From positions 1 to 64,000 of the forward strand of contig NZ_WNXC01000010.1 of NCBI RefSeq assembly GCF_014172405.1: DNA of 64,000 nucleotides, in the 5' to 3' direction. Positions within the stretch are counted from its first letter, which is position 1; each line of letters opens with the position of its first letter. The notes under the pieces are model-generated. The model ran no database searches, had not been told where the DNA came from, and saw nothing but the letters and a program-made list of their open reading frames with translations. Positions 25,871 to 33,857 of this stretch are shown here, piece by piece. Source of the stretch: Pedobacter gandavensis. GTDB taxonomy: Bacteria; Bacteroidota; Bacteroidia; Sphingobacteriales; Sphingobacteriaceae. The translations under genes and the position numbers were made by a program.

Positions 25871-26040
25871 GGATATATCCATGGATATACTTTTTTATGG
25901 GTTTAACCTAGCTTAAAGGCACTTAAATGCCAATGGATATACCCGGAGTATATCCCACCCCCCCTTAGCGATAGCGCTAGGGGCGAAAAGTAAGGCTCTG
26001 CCTAACTTCCGCTTGCTCCAATTTTTCCAAAGAAAATTGG
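25871..26040. promoter_or_regulatory. Cluster of palindromes upstream of the recombinase operon
   Basis: GGATATATCC and GGATATAC (25871-25890) are followed by GGATATAC...GTATATCC (25935-25942/25948-25955), a near-perfect inverted repeat with a 5-nt spacer. Then come CCCCTTAGCG/CGCTAGGGG (25961-25970/25975-25983) and CCAATTTT/AAAATTGG (26018-26025/26033-26040). The cassette palindrome CCCATATGGG also recurs at 26114-26123, just before the 73-aa ORF. These look like binding sites for a regulator or for recombination-directionality proteins. I see no gene here. Confidence 0.45.
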
Positions 26041-26149
26041 ACTACGAAAAGAGCCAAAGTTCTGCACATGAACCCAAGCACTTTGGTAGATTCTGCTAAC
26101 TAAGTGTAATTCTCCCATATGGGACAATGGAAATCAGATTAAACTCAAA

Positions 26150-26371
26150 TTGCTGAAAACAGTGTTTATGACAGCAATAAAGGAAAATCCAAAAATCATC
26201 AAACCAGAAATAACCTTGATACCAGACGAAGGGTACATACTTGATTTTTTGCCCTTGCCAGTTCAAAAAGTACTGGAAAAAAGCGAATATAAATTTAGTC
26301 AAAGTGAGCAGGTGTTATTGACTTTATTCGCACAAATTATAATTGAAATCATATTAAAAGAGGAATCATGA
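26150..26371 (+). CDS. Small protein coupled to the recombinase
   Basis: This protein has 73 residues (67 if translation starts at the ATG at 26168, MTAIKENPKIIKPEITLIPD). It is helical at the C-terminus (EQVLLTLFAQIIIEIILKEE). Its stop overlaps the recombinase start (ATGA at 26368-26371), so the two are translationally coupled. By position it could be an accessory or directionality factor for the recombinase, but it has no recognised HTH. Confidence 0.55.
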   Translation: MLKTVFMTAIKENPKIIKPEITLIPDEGYILDFLPLPVQKVLEKSEYKFSQSEQVLLTLFAQIIIEIILKEES

Positions 26372-27963
26372 ACGCTATTGGATACCTAAGATTAAGTACT
26401 AAAGACCAATCAAAATCTTTAGAATACCAGGAATCGACGGTTCGGGAATATTGCCGAAGAAATAACTTAAATATAATTGCGCTATTTAAAGATAACGGAG
26501 AAGACAGCTATACCTTCGACCGGCCAGATTATCGTGCACTAGAGATCTTCTTAAAGAAGTTTAAGGGAGAATGTCAATACCTCATTGTACTGGATCACGA
26601 TCGTTTCAGCCGTAATCTACCTGAAGCTTTAATGAAAATTGCAGATCTGGAAAGCAATCATGGTGTAAAGGTACTATCCACAAATGAACGCGTAGATCTG
26701 GATACATCTGATCCAGATGTTTTCATGAAAAGGGCATTTGATTACATGATTGCCAACAAAGAGCTATTCACTATCCGTAACAGAACAAGGCAAGGGATAA
26801 GAAATGCTAAAGAAAACGGACGCTATCTTGGACGTGCGCCTTATGGCTATAAAAACACTAATGATGGCTCAAAAAAGAACCATATCCATATCGATCAGAA
26901 CCAAGCCGTTATTGTGGAAAGAATATTTAATGATTACCTGCTTGGCATTGCTCCTTACATCATCTATAAAACAGTTAGAGCTATGGGATTCTCCAACAAA
27001 GGAAACAGTGCCATTCATGATATATTGAACAACTGCCTCTACGCAGGATTAATTAGAGTCCCCGCCCTAAAAGATTTACCAGAAAAGTATGTAAAGGGCA
27101 TCCATAAGCCAATAATCACCGAAGCTGAATACTGGACCGCAAACAAAATGCTCAGCAACAAACGACCGGAAAAAGTACGTCCCGACGAAGACTTCCCCTT
27201 AAGAGGCGTTTTAAAATGCTGGTGCGGACAAAGTATGACTGCGGGATGGTCAAAAGGCCGAAAACAATATTACCTGTACTATAGATGCCATATCCATAAC
27301 AATGTGAATGTACCAGGTAAACTTTTGCATGAACAATTTGACGAAGTCCTTAAAGACATTTGCTTTGAACCGCAGCAGGTAGAATTTCTACAGCTCGCAG
27401 CCAAAGCACTACTAGCTGAACCTCTAAAACAAAAGCAGGAAAGATTAAAAGAAAAACTGAATGCGATCAGCGCGGTTAACGTCAAAATTCTGGAGCTGGA
27501 AGAGAAATTCATGAATAATCAGATCGAAAACACAACTTATCAGACCTGGTTTAAGAAATACAAAGAGGAAAAAGCATCCTTGGAAATGAGCCTAAAAGGA
27601 AATCCTAAATCAAAAATAGAAATTGACAGTCTGATTGATCGGATTCTGCCCTCTCTTACCAATCTTTTTGAGATCTATGAAAAATGTAACATCTTCCAAA
27701 AACATGCGATTGTAAGGGGGGTGTTCAAAGATAATCTGGTATGGGCAGGGGGTCTACTTAGAACCGCTTTTATCGACCCGACCTTCCGGCATAACCTGCA
27801 GAGGATCAATAAAAAAGGGTTGCTTTTTTATGAGCAACCCTTTGATTCTTCGGACATCAGTCCGGTATGTACCCGGAGCCGGAGTCGAACCGGCACGGTT
27901 TCCCACAGGTGTTTGAGACCAGCGCGTCTACCAATTCCGCCATCCGGGCATTTCCTTCGTTAG
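26368..27963 (+). CDS. Large serine recombinase (integrase of the island)
   Basis: This protein has 531 residues. The resolvase domain starts AIGYLRLSTKDQSKSLEYQ with the nucleophile Ser10 and includes LIVLDHDRFSRNLPEALMK. A Recombinase domain follows near 165-275 (GRYLGRAPYGYKNTNDG). A zinc ribbon (LKCWCGQSMTAGWSKG, YRCHIHNN) and a coiled coil near 350-430 complete the family layout. At Thr502 (ACC, 27871-27873) the frame enters the tRNA-Leu gene, so residues 503-531 are antisense tRNA (RSRSRTGTVSHRCLRPARLP then IPPSGHFLR). The remnant at 245-436 shows a different 29-residue tail after the same Thr, which the circular form would encode. It is probably responsible for insertion at the tRNA gene. 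Confidence 0.85.
   Translation: MNAIGYLRLSTKDQSKSLEYQESTVREYCRRNNLNIIALFKDNGEDSYTFDRPDYRALEIFLKKFKGECQYLIVLDHDRFSRNLPEALMKIADLESNHGVKVLSTNERVDLDTSDPDVFMKRAFDYMIANKELFTIRNRTRQGIRNAKENGRYLGRAPYGYKNTNDGSKKNHIHIDQNQAVIVERIFNDYLLGIAPYIIYKTVRAMGFSNKGNSAIHDILNNCLYAGLIRVPALKDLPEKYVKGIHKPIITEAEYWTANKMLSNKRPEKVRPDEDFPLRGVLKCWCGQSMTAGWSKGRKQYYLYYRCHIHNNVNVPGKLLHEQFDEVLKDICFEPQQVEFLQLAAKALLAEPLKQKQERLKEKLNAISAVNVKILELEEKFMNNQIENTTYQTWFKKYKEEKASLEMSLKGNPKSKIEIDSLIDRILPSLTNLFEIYEKCNIFQKHAIVRGVFKDNLVWAGGLLRTAFIDPTFRHNLQRINKKGLLFYEQPFDSSDISPVCTRSRSRTGTVSHRCLRPARLPIPPSGHFLR
27851..27873 (+). other. Right attachment junction: inverted repeat plus TACC core at the tRNA 3' end
   Basis: CGGACATCAGTCCG (27851-27864) is followed by GTATG and the TACC core (27870-27873). 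From TACC onward the sequence is tRNA-Leu. The same inverted repeat and core occur at 330-346, where TACC is instead followed by the repeat R1. The shared TACC is the minimal crossover core that can be deduced. Confidence 0.7.
27870..27949 (-). tRNA. tRNA-Leu(CAA)
   Basis: On the minus strand an 80-nt tRNA starts GCCCGGATGGCGGAATTGGT and ends TCCGGGT plus discriminator A. The acceptor stem pairs over 7 bp, with a G-U at the end. The T arm is GCCGGTTCGACTCCGGC. The anticodon loop CTCAAAC gives anticodon CAA. CCA is not encoded. The second anticodon-stem pair is T-T (CTGGT/ACCTG). The last bases of the tRNA (GGTA, complement of TACC) are the integration core of the island. Confidence 0.9.
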
Positions 27964-28009
27964 CGGGTTGCAAATATAGGAACTAGTTTTATAAATGCAA
28001 ATTTTTATT

Positions 28010-28294
28010 TTAATTTTCTTCTTTTAATTTTTTATCGACGATAAATGGTGCAAAAGGAAGCAGAGAAGCTGCACCAATCATCGCTACTTTTTTAAAATTC
28101 CATTTATACTCCATCCAGGCCATGATTAAGATTACCATGTACATCACAAACAGCAAACCGTGTGCCCAGCCGGTATACTTCACCGCAAGTGGCATATCCG
28201 CCCAATATTTCATTGGCATCGCTACAAATAACAACAACAGGTAAGACAGCCCTTCAGCTACCGCAACTTTTCTAAAAATGGATAATGTGTTCAT
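28010..28294 (-). CDS. DUF3817 membrane protein
   Basis: This 94-residue protein has three hydrophobic segments. It has the DUF3817 pattern: FRKVAVAEGLSYLLLLFVAM (helix 1), GWAHGLLFVMYMVILIMAW (helix 2) and MIGAASLLPFAPFIVDKKL (helix 3). Conserved AEG, WAHG and PFAPF motifs are visible. It is an inner-membrane protein of unknown function, common in Bacteroidota and Actinobacteria. It is the first core gene after the tRNA. Confidence 0.85.
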   Translation of the reverse strand: MNTLSIFRKVAVAEGLSYLLLLFVAMPMKYWADMPLAVKYTGWAHGLLFVMYMVILIMAWMEYKWNFKKVAMIGAASLLPFAPFIVDKKLKEEN

Positions 28295-28332
28295 ATAAAT
28301 GTGTTTGATCCCAAAAGTACCTCAAACATACA

Positions 28333-28364
28333 TTGTAAAAAAGCCCTGACGGGCTTTTTTACAA
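28333..28364 (-). terminator. Rho-independent terminator after hscB
   Basis: TTGTAAAAAAGCCC, loop TGAC, GGGCTTTTTTACAA form a 14-bp perfect stem with U-tract potential in both directions, 12 bp beyond the hscB stop. Confidence 0.85.
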
Positions 28365-28375
28365 TGCGATAACAC

Positions 28376-28912
28376 CTATGCGGCAGATTCTGCCTTTTTG
28401 ATACTCTCCCGGATCCGGTATAAGTACTTATTGCGGTAATATAAATCCTTTATAGCAGTCAGGATGCGAAGCTGGGCTTCTTTGTCCTTATGTTCAAATG
28501 AAGTCGTTAGCGCAGCTATTTGGTCGCTTAAACCCTTTTCTATTTCATCTATCTCTGCTTTTAACGCTGCTAAACGTTCTGCATCCGGATCAAACTGTAA
28601 ATCCATCAGGGATTCATTCACGTCCATCATCTCCATTAGAAACGATTGAGGAAGCGTATAATGTTCTCCATCGATCAACTGTCCTTTGAGTTCCAGGATA
28701 TAATGCACTCGTTTTTGAGGATCGCTTAATACCTGATATGCTTTATTATTGATCGTACTCAATTCCAAGACCTCTGCCTGTTTTTCCTCCGATTCATTGA
28801 TATAAAAATCAGGATGATACTTTTTACTCAGCTCATAAAACTTTTTTTTGATCAATGCAGGATCAGGATGAAAAGTAACGGGTAAACCGTAAAATTCAAA
28901 GTAATCTACCAT
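28376..28912 (-). CDS. hscB: Fe-S assembly J-protein co-chaperone
   Basis: The likely start is the ATG at 28912 (MVDYFEFYGLPVTFHPDPAL), 4 nt after the rseP stop; a longer frame reaches back into rseP. The 178-residue protein has an N-terminal J domain with the HPD triad (KKYHPDFYINE) and a C-terminal HSCB helical domain (FLMEMMDVNESLMD). HscB delivers the scaffold IscU to its Hsp70 for iron-sulfur cluster transfer. Other Fe-S genes (IscX, a 2Fe-2S ferredoxin) lie at 61.9-62.5 kb. Confidence 0.85.
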   Translation of the reverse strand: MVDYFEFYGLPVTFHPDPALIKKKFYELSKKYHPDFYINESEEKQAEVLELSTINNKAYQVLSDPQKRVHYILELKGQLIDGEHYTLPQSFLMEMMDVNESLMDLQFDPDAERLAALKAEIDEIEKGLSDQIAALTTSFEHKDKEAQLRILTAIKDLYYRNKYLYRIRESIKKAESAA

Positions 28913-28916
28913 CACA

Positions 28917-30251
28917 TTAGTGTTTGAAAAAGACTTTAAACAAGTCATTCCCCAATACAAAGACCATCAAAGCCAATAAAATTACAAAACCTACCATTTG
29001 TGCACGCTCCATAAATTTATCACCAAGTGGTTTTCCTTTGATCATCTCAATTAATAAGAACACAACATGTCCACCATCTAATGCAGGAATAGGTAATAAG
29101 TTCATAAATGCCAATGCGATCGAAATAAAGCCTGTAGAAGCCCAAAATCTAGCCCAGATCCACTCGCCACCATAAACCTTACGTGCGATCTCTACCGGGC
29201 CTGAAAATGCTTTATTCGCATTCACTTTTCCGGTAACTACTTTCCAAATTCCTTTAGCATTGTCACTAAACGTTTTCCAAGCCTGATCTATACCAATTGG
29301 AAGTGCAGCAAGTAAACTATACTTAATGGTTTCTTGTTTAATCTCATTCGGATTAAAAGCAAAGCCGATGGTACCAGCAGTGTCCACGGGAATACTTAGA
29401 TCCAGGTTTTGTCCAGCACGATTGATGGTGAAATCAGTCGTTTTACCTTTATTTTTTAAAATCAACTCGCGAGCATCAATATCACTTTTAACCGGCTCTT
29501 TATTGATGGCAACAATCTTGTCCCCTTTCAATACACCAGAATTAGCGGCAGGTTTCCCTGCAATCACACTGTCTACTGTTGCCGTACGCAATGGCACACG
29601 ACTGATAAAACCTTCAATACCAGAATCTGATACTTTGTTCAAAATATTATCTGGAACCTTAACATCTAAGGTTTTATTGCCACGTACAACCGTTAATGTC
29701 GTATTTCCCAATAATACTTTAGAGCTGATCAGTTCTTCAAAACGAATCACTTTCTTGCCATTCACCGCAATTACCCTATCCCCTCTTTGCAAGCCGATTT
29801 CTCTGCCGATCTCACCAGGATTGATCCCAATAAGTACAGAACTATTCGGAATATAGGTTTCTCCATATTTAAAGGTCATCATCCAGAAAATGAAAATACC
29901 CACCACAATGTTCACGAATACCCCTCCCAACATCACAATCAGACGTTGCCAAGCTGGTTTACTTCTGAACTCCCAAGGCTGAACAGGTTGTTTCAATTGC
30001 TCCGTATCCATCGATTCATCAACCATTCCTGAAATTTTCACATAGCCCCCTAAAGGCAACCATCCTATTCCGTATTCGCAATCACCGCGTTTAAAGCTGA
30101 ATAATTTGAAGCCCCAGGCATCAAAAAACAGATAAAATTTCTCGACTTTAATCCCAAAAGCACGTGCTGCAAGAAAATGTCCTAATTCGTGTAAAATTAC
30201 CAGTATCGATAACCCCAGAAGCAACTGGGCTGCCATAATCAATCCGCTCAT
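28917..30251 (-). CDS. rseP: RIP-type site-2 zinc metalloprotease
   Basis: This 444-residue inner-membrane protease has the zinc motif HELGH (ILVILHELGHFLAARAFGIK) at residues 21-25. A second-metal motif near the C-terminus reads NLLPIPALDGGHVVFLL. Two PDZ-like domains lie at about 135-200 and 205-280 (SVLIGINPGEIGREIGLQRG; GKPAANSGVLKGDKIVAINK). The family cleaves anti-sigma factors and signal-peptide remnants in the membrane. It follows dxr by 37 bp, an arrangement common in bacteria. Confidence 0.9.
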   Translation of the reverse strand: MSGLIMAAQLLLGLSILVILHELGHFLAARAFGIKVEKFYLFFDAWGFKLFSFKRGDCEYGIGWLPLGGYVKISGMVDESMDTEQLKQPVQPWEFRSKPAWQRLIVMLGGVFVNIVVGIFIFWMMTFKYGETYIPNSSVLIGINPGEIGREIGLQRGDRVIAVNGKKVIRFEELISSKVLLGNTTLTVVRGNKTLDVKVPDNILNKVSDSGIEGFISRVPLRTATVDSVIAGKPAANSGVLKGDKIVAINKEPVKSDIDARELILKNKGKTTDFTINRAGQNLDLSIPVDTAGTIGFAFNPNEIKQETIKYSLLAALPIGIDQAWKTFSDNAKGIWKVVTGKVNANKAFSGPVEIARKVYGGEWIWARFWASTGFISIALAFMNLLPIPALDGGHVVFLLIEMIKGKPLGDKFMERAQMVGFVILLALMVFVLGNDLFKVFFKH

Positions 30252-30288
30252 ATCTTATATTAATGTTTTAATTTTGATTCGTTAATTC

Positions 30289-31440
30289 CTATTTTGTTAC
30301 TAGTTGATTCGCAAATATACGCGTATGGTAATCCGTTTCTAAATAATTATTCAGGCCCGGTTCTTCAATAAATCCAATCTCCTCCATGCAGTTTTCAATC
30401 ACCTCACTCATTTCTAAAAAGCCAATTTTATCTTGCAAAAATGCGTTTACAACCACTTCATTGGCCGCATTAATGATGCATGGCATATTCCCTCCTTTTC
30501 TCAAAGCAGTATAAGCCAGGTCAAGATTTCTAAAGGTTTTGTTATCCGCCGGATAAAAGGTCAGTTCCGGGTATTCCAGAAAATTAAAACGCTTAAAGTC
30601 CGTACTTATTCTCTGCGGGTAGGCAAAAGCGTAATGAATTGGCAATTTCATGTCGGGAACTCCCATCTGCGCCTTCATAGAACCATCCTTAAACTGCGCA
30701 ATAGAATGAATAACCGACTGTGGATGTACAATCACATCAATCTGATCTGCATCCAAATCAAATAACCATTTGGCTTCAATCACTTCCAATCCTTTATTCA
30801 TTAAAGAAGCAGAATCTATTGTGATTTTAGCACCCATGACCCAATTTGGGTGTTTTAAAGCCTGTGCTTTGGTAACATTTGCTAAAAACTCCCGGTCTTT
30901 TCCTCTAAAAGGACCACCAGAAGCGGTCAGATAAATCTTTTCCAGTGCTTCATTTCCTTCACCTACCAGGCACTGAAAAATCGCAGAATGCTCAGAATCT
31001 ACCGGAATGATGTTTACCCCATGTTTTTTAGCCAGACTGGTGATTAAATCACCTGCTACCACCAAAGTTTCCTTATTCGCCAGCGCGATATCTTTTCCTG
31101 CTTCAATCGCAGCAATCGTTGGTCTTAAACCTGCCGAACCTACAATAGCGGTTAAAACCAGGTCCACTTCAGTTAAAGCCGCAGCCTCACATAAAGCTTC
31201 TTCACCTGCCAATACCCGTACTGAAGTACCCGCCAAAGCAGATTTCACTACTAAATATTGACTTTCGTCGCCGATGACCACTAGTACTGGCTCAAATGCT
31301 AAAGCCTGACTAATTAATAAGCTGGCATTAGACTGTGCGGTTAGCGCCAAAACCTTGTATAATCCAGGATTCGCCTGAACCACAGCTAAGGCCTGAGTGC
31401 CTACAGATCCCGTAGACCCTAATATTGATATATTCTTCAA
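30289..31440 (-). CDS. dxr: 1-deoxy-D-xylulose 5-phosphate reductoisomerase
   Basis: This 383-residue protein begins with the NADPH-binding motif ISILGSTGSVGTQALAVV. It contains the metal and substrate motifs VDSEHSAIFQCL (near 150), TASGGPFRG (near 188) and NKGLEVIEAKWLF (near 215). It catalyses the committed step of the MEP isoprenoid pathway. All expected motifs are intact and the length is typical (380-400). It is upstream of rseP on the same strand. Confidence 0.95.
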   Translation of the reverse strand: MKNISILGSTGSVGTQALAVVQANPGLYKVLALTAQSNASLLISQALAFEPVLVVIGDESQYLVVKSALAGTSVRVLAGEEALCEAAALTEVDLVLTAIVGSAGLRPTIAAIEAGKDIALANKETLVVAGDLITSLAKKHGVNIIPVDSEHSAIFQCLVGEGNEALEKIYLTASGGPFRGKDREFLANVTKAQALKHPNWVMGAKITIDSASLMNKGLEVIEAKWLFDLDADQIDVIVHPQSVIHSIAQFKDGSMKAQMGVPDMKLPIHYAFAYPQRISTDFKRFNFLEYPELTFYPADNKTFRNLDLAYTALRKGGNMPCIINAANEVVVNAFLQDKIGFLEMSEVIENCMEEIGFIEEPGLNNYLETDYHTRIFANQLVTK

Positions 31441-31451
31441 TTAAATTCTCC

Positions 31452-32969
31452 CTATTCTTCGTCTGTCTGACGAATTGTAAAACTACTTAAAACCGCTGCA
31501 ATCTTCCTGTCATTTGATAAACGAGGTACTTTATTTTGTCCACCCAACTTACCTTCCGCCCTCATGTAGTTCACAAAAGCATCTTTTTGAAGGGAACGAA
31601 TGATTAAAGGTTGCAATATTTTACCTTCAATGAGGTCAAAATAGTAAATATTCTTCTTCTGCAAAGCCTGATCTACCTTTTTACTAAATGCAGCCAGGTC
31701 TTTTGGCGCAACAGAAAATTCCACAAACCACTCATGATAAGGCAATTCACCCACTGGGGTATTCACTTGCGGAGCTACAGTAAATTCGGTAATTCCTACC
31801 CCCTCTTCATTGGCCACAGTTAATAGGGCATGTTCCACTTCCTCCCCAATCACATGTTCTCCAAAAGCAGAGATAAAATGCTTGATGCGCCCTGTAACCA
31901 TGATCTTGTAAGGGTCTTTGGAAACAAATTTAATTGTATCACCAATACTATACCCCCATAAACCAGCATTCGTATTTAGAATTAACGCATAATTCTTATC
32001 CAATTCTACTTCCCCTAAACTTAAACGGGTAGGGATTTCATTGTAATACTCCTCAGCAGGCACGAACTCATAAAAGATCCCTGCCTTGGCCAATAATAAC
32101 AAGCTCTTATCTTTTTGGCTATCCTGATAAGCGATAAAACCTTCCGATGCCGGATACGTTTCTATGGCATCAATTTTCCTGCCGATACTCTCCTCTATTT
32201 TCGAGCGATAAGGTTCGTAGTTCACCCCACCATAAACGAATAAGCTGAATTCAGGAAAGATGTCCTTGATTTTTTTACCTCCTGATTTCTCCCTTAACTT
32301 GTCAAAATACATCTGTACCCATGGCGGAATGCCGGAGATCAGCGTCATATTTTCATGAAAAGTCTCTTCTACAATCGCATCAACTTTTTCTTCCCAATCT
32401 TCAATACAATTGGTCTCATAAGAAGGAAGCCTATTCTTTTGCAGGTATTTAGGTACAAGATGCGCCACGATACCCGATAAACGACCTACATTAATGCCAT
32501 TCTTTTTGGTCATCACCGGGCTGCCCTGCAAAAAGATCATCTTTCCGTTGATGAACTTTACATTACCCGTTTCATGAATGTACGTTAATAATGCATTTCT
32601 TGCAGCCTTGATGTGTTCAGGCATGGATTCCTTAGAAATTGGAATGTATTTTACACCGGAAGTAGTTCCCGATGTTTTAGCGAAATATTGTGGTTTTCCT
32701 TTCCACATGACATCGGCTTCGCCAGCCACTACCCGATCAATATAAGGCCTTAGTGCCTCATAATCCCTTAGTGGAACCTGCTTTTTAAAGTCTTCATAGT
32801 TTCGGATTTCCCCGAAACCATGGTCTTTACCAAAAGAGGTATTTTTTGAGGAATCAATGAGCTGTGCGAGAATCGTATTTTGCGCAGCAACTGCATTTTT
32901 TTTCCATTTATTGATGCCCTTAATTACAAGTGCCGCAAACGGTTTACTTAATGCCGCTTTTAATCCCAT
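31452..32969 (-). CDS. GH3-superfamily acyl-acid-amido-like protein
   Basis: This 505-residue member of the GH3 auxin-responsive promoter family, widespread in Bacteroidota, has family motifs including YFAKTSGTTSGVKYIPISKE (ATP-binding P-loop-like, near 103-122), LSLFVYGGVNYEPYR-type middle motif, and YPASEGFIAYQ (near 275). GH3 proteins adenylate carboxylic acids and join them to amines. The bacterial substrate is unknown. It ends 11 bp before dxr. Confidence 0.85.
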   Translation of the reverse strand: MGLKAALSKPFAALVIKGINKWKKNAVAAQNTILAQLIDSSKNTSFGKDHGFGEIRNYEDFKKQVPLRDYEALRPYIDRVVAGEADVMWKGKPQYFAKTSGTTSGVKYIPISKESMPEHIKAARNALLTYIHETGNVKFINGKMIFLQGSPVMTKKNGINVGRLSGIVAHLVPKYLQKNRLPSYETNCIEDWEEKVDAIVEETFHENMTLISGIPPWVQMYFDKLREKSGGKKIKDIFPEFSLFVYGGVNYEPYRSKIEESIGRKIDAIETYPASEGFIAYQDSQKDKSLLLLAKAGIFYEFVPAEEYYNEIPTRLSLGEVELDKNYALILNTNAGLWGYSIGDTIKFVSKDPYKIMVTGRIKHFISAFGEHVIGEEVEHALLTVANEEGVGITEFTVAPQVNTPVGELPYHEWFVEFSVAPKDLAAFSKKVDQALQKKNIYYFDLIEGKILQPLIIRSLQKDAFVNYMRAEGKLGGQNKVPRLSNDRKIAAVLSSFTIRQTDEE

Positions 32970-32978
32970 AAATTATTT

Positions 32979-33857
32979 TTAAACGATGTTGTGTAAGATA
33001 TCAGGATGTTCATCTCCTTTATATTCTTTCACCATTCTACGGTAAGCTACAGTTACCAGAGCTGTGGAGAATGGTACGACAATAAAGGAACTAAAAATAG
33101 CCGTAAATAAAGAAACATAGGAATAAATCTCGTAGTTAAAGATCAAGCTGATCAATTGAAAACCACTAACCACTACGATGTAGAAAAATCCAAAAACAAT
33201 TGCTTGGATCAGTACAAAACCGCCAAAAATAAACAACAATTTAATGAAGTTCCCCTTGGTAGTAGCCAGACTCAGCTTAATGGATTCGAATGGATGTACG
33301 TGCTTGTCTATGATAAAGAAAGGAAAGAAGATAATCCTGATGAACGTAAAAAAAATACTCAGAATCGCAATTGCTACTGCAATGTTCACAATCACCTTTC
33401 CTGCAGCAGTAAAATCCGCTATAAAACCTTGATTCACTGCAAACTTCAAAATAAGATCTAAAACATACAGTACCGGCAACAATAAGATTCCTACCAGAAA
33501 AATACTGATTCCAAAATATACCGTACCGACTAAAAACCGAATGATTTCTGTCCGCGTTGGTAAGGTTTCAATAATCTGAATGTCTTTGTCATCCTCCTTA
33601 TCCAGCAGGCGGAAAATATATTTCAGCAGAGAAAGGTTAACGATACAATACAATAACACAAAGATCAACAACATCACCACCCTAACGCCTGTAGGAAGTT
33701 CTCCCATAAAAAAGGCCATAAAAGTGGAGGTGGATACGGTTATAAAAACCAGGAAACACAAAGTGGCAATAGAGAAATAATTATCACGCGTAACAATCCA
33801 GGCCTGCATGATCACATCCTTCACCGTAAACGTACTCTCCTTTAAAAAATTTATCAT
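32979..33857 (-). CDS. Polytopic membrane protein
   Basis: This 292-residue protein has about six transmembrane segments (for example IATLCFLVFITVSTSTFMAF, VVMLLIFVLLYCIVNLSLL, IFLVGILLLPVLYVLDLIL and LLFIFGGFVLIQAIVFGFFY). It overlaps the upstream glycosyltransferase by 4 nt and precedes the GH3 gene by 10 bp. It is probably in one operon with them. Family not recognised beyond a glycerophosphoryl-type membrane-domain appearance. Confidence 0.7.
   Translation of the reverse strand: MINFLKESTFTVKDVIMQAWIVTRDNYFSIATLCFLVFITVSTSTFMAFFMGELPTGVRVVMLLIFVLLYCIVNLSLLKYIFRLLDKEDDKDIQIIETLPTRTEIIRFLVGTVYFGISIFLVGILLLPVLYVLDLILKFAVNQGFIADFTAAGKVIVNIAVAIAILSIFFTFIRIIFFPFFIIDKHVHPFESIKLSLATTKGNFIKLLFIFGGFVLIQAIVFGFFYIVVVSGFQLISLIFNYEIYSYVSLFTAIFSSFIVVPFSTALVTVAYRRMVKEYKGDEHPDILHNIV

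Noticed and set aside
27812-27842. Hairpin AAAGGGTTGC...GCAACCCTTT as a terminator
   Set aside because: It lies inside the recombinase coding sequence and is duplicated in the remnant at 285-315; it is more likely part of the coding/att region than a terminator.
30353-30360. Eight-base match of the guide 1 start (complement AGGCCCGG) inside dxr
   Set aside because: Too short, and inside a coding region rather than near a promoter.
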